10,812 bases of DNA from Phoronis ovalis. Its lineage: Eukaryota > Phoronida > Phoronidae. Position 1 is the first letter of the stretch; every line of letters starts with the position of its first letter. Shown in pieces: positions 1 to 8,400 of this stretch. Both the position numbers and the translations under genes were made by a program. The stretch is from contig JAOXYB010059690.1 of assembly GCA_028565635.1 (NCBI GenBank), positions 1 through 10,812 on the forward strand, in the 5' to 3' direction. A model generated the notes under the pieces. It worked only from the letters and a program-made list of their open reading frames with translations, searched no databases and was not told the origin of the DNA.

Positions 1-370
1 GATTTTAGTATTAGAGAATTTGAGAATGGGAAATGTTTTGCCATTCATGTTTTATTGAATTTATAGGAAAGACTATATCGCAAAATGTCTTTTAAGTTAA
101 GGTGAGAATGACTCCCAAGAGGAACTATAATTGAAAGTGACTGTATATGTGTGTCATTGAGTGTTTTAAAGGTAAATAATAATGATTCTGAGGAAGAAGA
201 GATTTTAGTATTAGAGAATCAAGAATGGGAAATGTTTTGCCATTCATGTTTTATTGAATTAATTATAGGAAAGACTGTTACAGTACAAAATGTCTCTGAA
301 ATTAGATAAGGAAACTCCTTGGAGGAACTGTCATTGAAAGTGACTGTATGTGTGTGTCATTGAGTGTTTT
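1..370. repeat. ~200-bp tandem duplication in an FBF1 intron
   Basis: Bases 1-167 and 201-370 are two diverged copies in direct orientation. Both start GATTTTAGTATTAGAGAAT, share AATGTTTTGCCATTCATG and TTTTATTGAATT, and end with TGTGTCATTGAGTGTTTT. The period at the left edge is 200 bp. Copies differ by substitutions and small indels (for example TTGAGAATGGG against CAAGAATGGG), so the duplication is not recent. The first copy may begin before the window. The 33 bases between the copies (168-200) appear only once. No terminal inverted repeats or transposase are seen. It lies in what must be intron upstream of the first visible FBF1 exon. Confidence 0.85.
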
Positions 371-1119
371 CCACGATGCCTTTTGAAGGTCAAGTTACAA
401 TTAACCCACCAGAGTTTCTATTTATTAATTAATTACCAGTACTTTTTTACAAGCAATTCTACTTATATTCCTTTTAAAAGACAACGAAAACAATTATTTA
501 AAAAATTTTTTGCTAATGAAATGTAATGAGCAATGACATAAATTTGATAACTATATATATATTTCTTTAATTTATTATTTTGATCAATGGAACTGTACTT
601 CTTAACCATATATGCTAATTCATATTCATAATATATGAAATTCCTTTTTCCCAAATAGTCAATTTAAGCAGCGTGATAGACCAGGATGATTCTCAAAATC
701 GTCCTGGGCCTTGTTGATTTTAATGTTTAGCTCGAAAAGTTACAGAAAGTGCCAACTTTTTTAGTAATTGTCTTACTGTATCCATACCACTGTTATGATT
801 TAAGCAGCCTATATGAGAGCATATGAATAACTAGCCATCAGCCAAATTGCTTAGAGAATGAGAAATCATGGAATATATGACACATCTATTTATATATCCT
901 AGGACACATATAGCAAATTTTTGTTATTTTGTGTTATTGCTGTAATTTCAGATAACATCTGTTCAGCATATAGATCAAAGTTTTTGCAGGTGTGCCATTA
1001 GGTTAGAGGTCAGGAATATGACTGCATACTGCCTAATAAGTAATGAAACATGAAATGCTATGATTACAATTTTAATTAGCTTGTTGTTTTAAACCAATCT
1101 GATATTTCAAATCTTTTAG
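371..1119 (+). other. FBF1 intron, 3' part, no gene seen
   Basis: This AT-rich stretch runs up to the acceptor ATCTTTTAG at 1111-1119. I see no exon with a matching frame and splice sites. It contains a short TA run near 552-563 and a small hairpin at 681-707 (11-bp arms, one mismatch, 5-base loop). The upstream exon that joins the exon at 1120 lies outside the window. Confidence 0.6.
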
Positions 1120-1257
1120 GAGGCTGCCTGTGTGCATGAAAATGGTAGCCAGGCATTGAATAAAGCTAAAGAGATTAAATCCAACCATCAGCAACATGCC
1201 CAAGATATCCAATCACAGATACAGACTCTGAGAATTAAAGAAAAACAAATGGCACAG
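1120..1257 (+). CDS. FBF1 exon a: coiled-coil segment
   Basis: The acceptor is ATCTTTTAG, the donor is CAG|GTGCAA, and both edges are phase 0. The 46 residues (EAACVHENGS...KEKQMAQ) have no proline and are rich in Gln, Lys, Glu and Ala with heptad-like hydrophobic spacing, as expected for the long C-terminal coiled coil of FBF1. The first two thirds is less well conserved to my eye than the following exons, so the call depends on frame continuity. Confidence 0.8.
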
Positions 1258-3661
1258 GTGCAAGTCTTGCGTTGACTTTTCGTTACATTTTTAAGTAGAA
1301 AATGGGTGTAGCTAAGTCTCATATCATTTGGAATAATTTAATATGTAATCTACAGTATACTACTTTAGTTGAGTTTCTTAAGGTCTTGCAGCATGCAGTA
1401 GCATGCACATTTATGTGGCATTTTACAATTAGTTACTTATTAACCCATTCTACTCCATATCCATATTTTGCCACTAATTTTCTTAATGTAACACTCAAAT
1501 TCGATAAACTGTTCTCCCTCAAGCATTGTTTCACTGTAGAGGATCTCTTAGTGTACAGAGTTGAATGGCTGGTTCGGGGGTACTGTTAATGTCCCGGTGG
1601 TATATTTTGGGAACAGTTTTTGAGGCATAGTAATGAATATCACTAATTTGGAAAGGTATTTTTTGGGTCTAATTTTCACAGAAAATATGGAACAATATCT
1701 CATATAAGACCTGCATAAAACAGAAGGAGTGTTCGAATGATGGAATCGTACAAATAGAGAATTTTCCCGTGTTTTGAATATTAAAAGGCATATTTTAGGG
1801 TCCAAATTTTCACATTTTTGGCATAACGTAGGTTCAAAATTGTTACTGTCAGCAGCATATCAACATCCCAAAATATAACAAGCCCCCCCCCCAAGGGTTT
1901 CATTTGAATGTTACATTACAGAAACTGGTGAAGAAGTATAAGTAGCAGATTTATGCTGTTGTTAGAGCATTCTGGTAGATTTATTACTTTCAAACTCAAG
2001 TGTATTATGCTTTAATACTACTGTAGTAGTTGATTTTTCTACATTCAATCAATTTTGTAATCATGTTTTATATGAGTTTTATAAAAGCAAATAATTTCCA
2101 TGTTTGTTTGGTTTTTTAGGCGTTTTTAATTAAATTTAAAACTAAAATATTCCATCAAACAAAAGTTAATATTTTTCTTTTCTAGGAGAGACTTTCAATG
2201 GCACAAGAGAGGAAACAGCTTCAGCATGTTCAAAATTCATTAATGTGTCATAACTGCCGAGCACCAATCAAAGATATAGCTTCAGCACTCCGAGAGCTTC
2301 ATAATGTTAAAGGTATGATGTTTTTCTCTTTTGTATGCTTACAATCCTTATAAAGTTTGAATTGCGCCATTTTTACAATATATCAAGTTGCTTAACTTAT
2401 GAATTCAGTCATATCTGAGACGAGAATGTTTAAAAATTTTCCAAAATAAGTATGTGCATTTGTTAACATATGTGTGGTGAAGTTACATTTATTGGCAAGG
2501 GGAATGAATAGATTATCCAGAATGAAGGACTCGATTTTTAACTAAAATGTCTTACTACAATATGTTAAGATATATATACACTGTATACAATTTGTTTTAA
2601 TGAAGAAGCTCATTTGGCTTGGCTCAGTTCAAGGATAAGTCTCAATATGGAGATCAAAATACAAAATTTTGAAACTTGGCCTAATATCTGGATAAATATG
2701 CCGGATTCGAATCTAAACATGTGGATATCTTGTTAATGCAAGGTTCCTACACATTACTTACTCTGGTATTTGCTTGTTTTTTGATAAATACACCTCTTAA
2801 AGAATTTGGGCTTCTAATCAAGGAATGTTATGGTGTCATCAGAGGGTATTTTTTTTGGATAAAATTAATTGAACACTAATGGGCATCTATTTTGTTCGGA
2901 TTATATTTGATATTAAATAAGGAAATTTAAAGTTGAGGTTCTATCAAAGAGAATGCTTGTATTTTAATGTAATAAATTTATTTAAGGACTTCCCTTTTAT
3001 TGAAGCCTTTTATTTTTATTATAATTAGTAAATATGATTTTGGATTTAGTTGAACATCACTGTTCCTCATTACACAACTATTTTGGTCTTGACATACACT
3101 TGTGGTAGTTTGTTTAGATGCTCCTCATCGTAACCTTGTTTTAATTAGATCTGAATGCTGAGCAACCTATCGAAATAATTGTTATGACATTAGCTTAGCA
3201 CCGATGAAATGAGAACAAAATGAGAAATGTTTTCATTGTATTCTCATTGGTCAAATTCAAAAATAAAATCAGTGCTCAAAGAACTAATGGATACTGTACT
3301 ACAGGTAGCATCCCAATAAATCAGCAATCCATGTCATTGAACATTCAGCCAGTTTCACCTATGAGAGCCAGCCAATTTGTTCCACCAAACGAAATCGAGG
3401 TGTGGAAAATGTCTGCCGAAAAGGTACTTCAAATTTTTCTAATACTGAAGTGATATTGATCTTACGAGCAACCCAGTCCCAGTTTGAAATAAGTACATGT
3501 CTTCAAGAAAAGGAACAAATCATGGAATTATAAGGGTGGAATATTTTGTTCAAATGCTAAAAATTTCCTTTTTTTTTCAGGATAAAGATTTCTTACAAGA
3601 TGAAAGTTTATTTTTAGAAACATTAAAATACTCCCCTTACCATGCAATATCTGAGAGGTGA
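1120..3661 (+). CDS. Fas-binding factor 1 (FBF1/Albatross), C-terminal part, four exons
   Basis: The join 1120-1257, 2186-2312, 3305-3423, 3581-3661 gives 154 codons plus a TGA stop, and intron phases 0, 1 and 0 match throughout. Residues 1-46 of the visible part are a Gln/Lys/Glu-rich coiled coil; residues 47-60 continue it (ERLSMAQERKQLQ). A MCHNCRAPIKD segment with a CxxC follows, then a polar linker, then VWKMSAEK joined to DKDFLQDESLFLETLK, and the chain ends ISER. The RLSxAQER coiled-coil end and the DxDFLxxExxFLETLK tail are the hallmark C terminus of vertebrate FBF1 as I recall it. FBF1 is known to sit on centriole distal appendages, gate the ciliary base, and bind keratin at apical junctions. 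The N-terminal majority is off the left edge. The identification rests on about 60 conserved residues, and the tail motif makes it fairly secure. Confidence 0.85.
1258..2185 (+). other. FBF1 intron (928 bp) with internal repeat-like segments
   Basis: This is a phase 0 intron from GTGCAA to TTTTCTAG. Bases 1651-1680 and 1783-1814 resemble each other (AAAGGTATTTTTTGGGTCT against AAAGGCATATTTTAGGGTCC, each followed by AATTTTCACA), about 130 bp apart. A ten-C run lies at 1883-1892. The mixed composition of 1570-1910 against its flanks suggests an old inserted repeat, but I see no clear ends. Open frames here on either strand have no coding character. Confidence 0.6.
2186..2312 (+). CDS. FBF1 exon b: end of coiled coil and CxxC segment
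   Basis: The acceptor is TTTTCTAG and the donor is AAAG|GTATGA. It enters in phase 0 and leaves in phase 1. It reads ERLSMAQERKQLQHVQNS, then LMCHNCRAPIKDIASALREL. The first part matches the RLSxAQER stretch that ends the FBF1 coiled coil. The Cys-His-Asn-Cys pair follows directly, is not a feature I know from human FBF1, and could bind metal or form a disulfide only if paired with another such motif. Confidence 0.85.
2313..3304 (+). other. FBF1 intron (992 bp), nothing recognised
   Basis: This is a phase 1 intron from GTATGA to TACTACAG. It is AT-rich. I see no conserved exon, no RNA gene and no clear repeat. Confidence 0.65.
3305..3423 (+). CDS. FBF1 exon c: polar linker
   Basis: It enters in phase 1 (completing GGT) and leaves in phase 0 at AAG|GTACTT. 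It begins GSIPINQQSMSLNIQPVSP and ends EIEVWKMSAEK. The Ser/Pro/Gln-rich linker is expected to be disordered. The last residues correspond to the LxxMAEQ stretch just before the conserved FBF1 tail. An ATG-started frame running in from the intron (from 3220) shares this frame but is an artefact of read-through into the exon. Confidence 0.85.
3424..3580 (+). other. FBF1 last intron (157 bp)
   Basis: This is a short phase 0 intron from GTACTT to a strong polypyrimidine acceptor, TTTTTTTTCAG. It is the smallest intron in the window. Confidence 0.8.
3581..3661 (+). CDS. FBF1 last exon: conserved C-terminal tail and stop
   Basis: It encodes DKDFLQDESLFLETLK followed by ten more residues ending ISER, then TGA at 3659-3661. 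The aromatic/acidic DxDFLxxExxFLETLK tail is the strongest single piece of evidence for FBF1. Vertebrate FBF1 also ends within about ten residues of this motif, so the stop is placed as expected. Confidence 0.9.
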   Translation, partial: DKDFLQDESLFLETLKYSPYHAISER

Positions 3662-3756
3662 CATTGTTTGCATGGATGCAATGTGGTAACATGAACTCGA
3701 TGTTGAACAGTGAGAGTGATGAGAATGTGTCAACAAATAGTGGATAAAACACACTT

Positions 3757-3762
3757 AATAAA
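3757..3762 (+). terminator. FBF1 poly(A) signal
   Basis: A canonical AATAAA lies 96 bases after the FBF1 stop and is followed by an A run and then T-rich sequence. It predicts a short 3' UTR (3662 to about 3780). A second AATAAA at 3827-3832 is a possible alternative. Neither is tested by transcript data. Confidence 0.6.
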
Positions 3763-3779
3763 AAAAAACTATTTTTAGA

Positions 3780-4540
3780 AAAATCTTATTTATAAATTCC
3801 TTTTTAACAGTTATAGAACTGAAAATAATAAAATAACAAAATCCGAAATTTTTTACATTGCTTACTTTTTAAATATCAAAACTAAATACAGAGTACATTC
3901 ATATTAAACATGAGGTAAACAAGATTGAATGGTCACAAATTCTTAATATCAGAAAATTAACAAATCTTTAAACAGTTGCATTGCTTTTGAACATAATTTT
4001 ATTGCATAACTCTATTTTCTAAAATAAAATTTGACTTGGGCTCCAATGACTCCTTTGCAAATAATTAAAATCTAATGCTGTCTAGTAGTTACTTAAGTTC
4101 TGTAGTTATGTAACCCAGCACATTCAAAGACTAATTCCATGACCTAGCACAGGGAGAATTTTACTGTAGCTACAAAGGTCAAAATACTACAGACTAGAAT
4201 ACATTTCCACTTGTAAAAGCAAATGAGACATTGATGCTCAAATAATATTAAAAAGAAAGCCACTAAAAATGACAAAGTATTTAGTGCCAAAAATTAGGTC
4301 ACTCACAAAGATCCTTATCACAAAAGACTATGAACAAAGTGCAGTAAGATTACAGAAGAATCACATCAAGACAACAAAAATTTACAAATAACAGAAAACT
4401 TTCTATTTTAAACCATGCCACAATATGAATGTATAGTTACACAAACCCACATTCCAGGTCCCATGGAACAATTATCACATAGGTGGCATAGAAGCAGCTT
4501 TATACAAAGTAATGAGGAAACATTTCCTGATTGCAATTTA
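3780..4540. other. Gap between the convergent genes, nothing coding
   Basis: This AT-rich sequence lies between the predicted FBF1 cleavage site and the palindrome at 4541. A TTTATT at 3998-4003 gives a distal AATAAA on the minus strand, a possible alternative end for the kinase mRNA. I see no exon or RNA gene. An open frame on the plus strand near 4415-4687 has no family resemblance. Confidence 0.55.
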
Positions 4541-4596
4541 AAAATAAATACACTTATATTAATTCCATATATGGAATTAATATGTGTATTTATTTT
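4541..4596. repeat. 56-bp near-perfect palindrome with AATAAA on both strands
   Basis: The left arm is AAAATAAATACAC (4541-4553), an extra TT (4554-4555), then ATATTAATTCCATA (4556-4569). The right arm is TATGGAATTAATAT (4570-4583) then GTGTATTTATTTT (4584-4596). The arms are exact reverse complements over 27 bp apart from the two-base bulge, with no loop. The centre is CCATATATGG, which fits the SRF CArG-box consensus. AATAAA sits at 4543-4548 on the plus strand and at 4594-4589 on the minus strand. No target-site duplication is seen at the edges. Confidence 0.9.
4589..4594 (-). terminator. Candidate poly(A) signal of the sphingosine kinase gene
   Basis: TTTATT on the plus strand reads AATAAA on the minus strand, about 120 bases past the kinase stop codon. 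It is the first canonical signal downstream of the stop. It lies inside the right arm of the palindrome, so normal cleavage 10-30 bases further would fall near the palindrome centre. Confidence 0.55.
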
Positions 4597-4714
4597 CAAA
4601 ATGCCACAAATATTTTATAATTTTAGTAAAAACTTAACCAGTTCAATTTCAGGTATAAACAAACTGCCTCAAATTACCTTGTCATAATTTACAACTCATA
4701 AATATAATTCATGT

Positions 4715-5454
4715 TCATATTGCCATTACTCTAGCCAAAGAAGGCAAGATTTGTGCTTGAACTGGTCCATATGGAACTTGCTCACCATCCACCATAATGT
4801 TGCCTGTGTCGTTCAGTGGCTCCAGTCTGAACGCATGTACAGGTATCATTTCAATTTCCTCCGAGTCCACATGTTTCCCCGTTTCAAAGTCACCGAATAG
4901 TTGTATAATACGACTTTTGGATATACCAGATCGTAGAATGCCTACATGGATATAACCATCACTCAATGTAGCATCTGGAGCAATCATAAGATCCGGACCT
5001 AAGTGCGATTGATAAGAAATACATACAGTAATGAAGCTATCTTCTATAGAAACCCAGTTATCAGGAACGGGTTCATCAAGGGCTGGTAATAAATATGTCG
5101 ATACAGGATTTGAGGTCGAATCTTTTTTAATGCCATTCCCAGCATCACCTGAAGCAGTTATGCACGAGGCCTCGTCTGATTGGGTGGCAGCTGGAGTTAT
5201 ACATTCGATATCGTCTAAAGGAAGAATAGCACCATTCTGTTCGTCAATCTGAGTGGGACTGTTATCACCATCGCTTGAGGCACAAACCTTCTCCTGTGTA
5301 TGGATTACTTCGGATGACACATACATACTCTCACTACGCTTAGTTGGTCTGTCAATGTTTGATGTATTTATTGGTTCAGATGCACTTCGAGAACGAGTAA
5401 TTGTGTACTCGCCTACAGGTAGAAATGACAATCGGCCTTGATATGTTCTTAAAT
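4715..5454 (-). CDS. Sphingosine kinase exon 5: Ser/Thr-rich insert and C-terminal domain
   Basis: It enters in phase 1 (A|AT, Asn 342) and ends at TGA 4717-4715. It begins LRTYQGRLSFLPVG, equivalent to LRTYRGRLxxLPVG of human SPHK1. Residues about 357-460 form an insert rich in Ser, Thr, Asp and Glu, disordered and probably phosphorylated, as in SPHK2. The domain resumes at LPALDEPVPDNWVSIEDSF and ends with VDGEQVPYGPVQAQI, in which the DGE (564-566) matches the conserved C5 motif near the active site. A frame reading upstream of 5454 is intron read-through. Confidence 0.95.
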
Positions 5455-8400
5455 CTACAATGAAATAAATAAAGGCTAAATAATGTAATGAAAATATTTT
5501 TACAAAATGAGCCAATGCTACCTGAACATAAAATACACACATTATTCAAATAAAAAACAACTAGATCTGTATTAGTGTTGCACGGCGACACCAAGTACCT
5601 GGCTTCTAATACAAAATTTTGGATTCAAAATGGTTGCCACATTTTCCATTATCAATTTTGAAATAAGGATCCCAGCAACATTTCAATCCAAGTTTCATTG
5701 AAGTCAGTCCGGTACCATTCAAGTAATCAAAGAATATGTTTTTGACATGGCTGCTATTTTGGATCGAAGATGTATGCCAATTTTCATAATCAAAAAACTT
5801 TCCCTTTCATTTCAATGTGAACATTTCCACAAAATTATGTTGAAATCTGACCAGCACTTTCTGTCAGAGAAAAGCTTCGGACAGAATTTGCTGAAGCAAA
5901 AAAAGAACTAATGCAGGAACAACTTGTTGTCGATACCAAAATTACAGATAATTATCCCTGTTCAAGGACAGACGTGGATCTACTTATAACTATGCAGTAT
6001 TCAAAGCAGTATTCTGGAGACCCTTAAAAACTGCCATACTTACTAAGTACTCTGGCTACAGCACCAACTGTGAATCTTGCATCACCCAAGAATCTGTACT
6101 TCTCACTTTCTATATCCACATCTGCTACCAGACCCCATGTTACAGATAGGAATGAGTATTTCCGTCCATTAAGTGTATCCACAGCAACAAGATCCATAGG
6201 GCAGATACGATGTTTTAGTAAAATGTACGTGGAATGGCGAACTACGTCATCTCTTATAGGTTCTCTGCAAACATGTCGAACATACAGGGATAGGAAAAAC
6301 TACTAGACTAGTCAAATATTGAATGATTTATCTTTTTGTGGTTCTTGTCTAACAGCTTTCAGTATTTCATACCACCAGAAGTGAGGCATATTCACGTAGG
6401 CATACTGACTGAACAAAATAAAAGGCGGAAAAGGCTTTTTTGAAATACTTTTGTTATAATCAACATTAGTTGATTGACACCCCTTTTCAGCCCACAGGCT
6501 AGCATGCAGTAGTACCAAAAATTTTCTCAGATGGACTGAAGTGCATCAGCAGTGATTTCACTGGATTACTGAATACTTGGTGGTGGTAGTAGTAACCAAA
6601 CTGAATTTTGTTGTTTCAAGTCACAGACTTATAACTTTTGATTTTCACCTCGTGGCTCAGATGGTTATTCCCAGGAATAGTGCTAAATAAATGAAGGATA
6701 TACACATTAACCTTAGATTTTTTTAAGGTAATCTATGAACACAATTTTCAGATAAAAAATTACCCTGCATAGTTGTTAATAGAACAACACAGAGCATTTG
6801 CTGATCCTCCCGGTAAGCAACCAATAGGAATCTTTATAGCTTGTTCCCAGTCATCTCGCTGCATTAATCCATTAACAGCTTCATAAATTAGACCATCCCC
6901 TGACATAATAACAATGCCATACCATTTGCTTATATCCATGACTTTACAAATCTCTGTAGCATGAGCTGCATGATCTACAAACAGAAACAATCAAGTAGTA
7001 AATATCAGCTTCACTGTGCTCGTAAAATTACCGATAAATCCAATTTTCCAGTATCCAGGTCCGGCAGAATGTATGTAAGAATTGCATCTTGGAACATTGT
7101 AAATTTACATTTAATTTTTTTAGAAAAAATTATTTTTGTACCCTCTACCTGCCCACTAGTCACTGGTACCAAACAAGCTAAAGAAATTCAATAATTTGTT
7201 TATCCCAATCTTGTGGCTAATGGTAGATTAAGCTATATATACGTGCAAAATACAGATTAAGCAGTATACATGCAAAACACCTAACAAACAGCTGCCAAGC
7301 ATGCAAGTAGCTAAGAAATGTGACAACTAACTGTTTTCAAGGAAAAGCAATTTAGTCCCGCTATCATTTTACCTAGTGACCACTAAACTTTTGTTAATTA
7401 AAAAATGTTCGCCTCTTCTTGACCGTCTTATAAAGTTACAATCAACACTTAGTTAAGAAATATTACCCTCCACTATAGTGTGGCAAGCACAACATTCCTG
7501 TAACAATACAAACCTGGCCCTCTTTTTTCTGTGGAGAAGAAATTGAAAAAGTGTAATAAATTGCACAGCACTCAGTCAAAACTATTCAATCCACCATTGT
7601 GCATGTCTTATGGGTTCATGCAAGCCATCTGGCATGCGAACTAAGGCAAATAATATTTTCAACAATGCGGTAACAATGATCAAATCTAACAGTAAGAATA
7701 ATCAAATAGCATTGTGTTAAATATGATAATAAATTATAGAAAACACTGCAAACTGCCTAAAATGCACTACTGGCTACAAAACCAATACTCTATTGTTATT
7801 GAATCTATCAATTTTCATTTAGTATTTGTTGAGGTTGTACTAGGATGCACAGCTATATTGAACCCTTTATCCCGAGCTTATGAAAAATAGGTTCAAATAT
7901 ATGAAAACTGGGCATGAGAAGATAGAAATACTCTAAATTGAGTGTAATCTTAAAGAAGTTGGGGTGCATTGTAATTACAGGAAGGCCTGAAAATGGTACA
8001 GACTTTGGATACAAAGGATCTGAAGTTAAATTACATACAATTAATACTGTTCATTATAACAAAACTTGTACGACATCTTTTACCTGTCACAATCAGGTGA
8101 TAGGGAATTCCTGCTTCTGCTATCATTGGAACAATTCTTTCTTGGAATGTCTGCAAGGCTCTACCTGGGCCACTACATGGATTAAGTAATACAAGCATTG
8201 GTTTGTGTTCATTTGATGATATCTCTATAAGAAAGTGAATAAACAACGAGAATTACTGTTAAATTGTTCTGATATGCTGCAAGTTTCAATAAAACTGTTC
8301 TAGTCAGTTTATGCAGCTACTGTCATCCACAGTGGTTATAGGTATGTGCCACCCAATGGGGACATGCTTTTTCATAGTCACTGATTACAACGGCATATAT

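Noticed and set aside
681-707. Hairpin CCAGGATGATT / AATCGTCCTGG in an FBF1 intron as a microRNA precursor
   Set aside because: The stem is only 11 bp with a 5-base loop, far too short for a precursor, and the flanks do not extend the pairing.
1302-1805. Open frames on both strands in the FBF1 intron
   Set aside because: No family resemblance, AT-driven composition, and no splice sites that keep the FBF1 frame.
4415-4687. 90-codon plus-strand open frame in the intergenic gap
   Set aside because: It spans the palindrome, has composition expected of AT-rich DNA, lacks any recognisable motif and has no splice context.
5031-5441. Plus-strand open frames opposite kinase exon 5
   Set aside because: They are antisense shadows of a well-conserved coding exon.
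6312-6518. 68-codon minus-strand frame as an extra kinase exon
   Set aside because: Exons 3 and 4 join in frame without it, giving the continuous conserved order NNYAG then EPIRDD, and it has no kinase similarity.
7858-7896. GGTTCAAAT at 7890 as a tRNA B box
   Set aside because: No A box, acceptor stem or anticodon arm could be placed around it, and its match to TTGAACC upstream makes a plain inverted pair.
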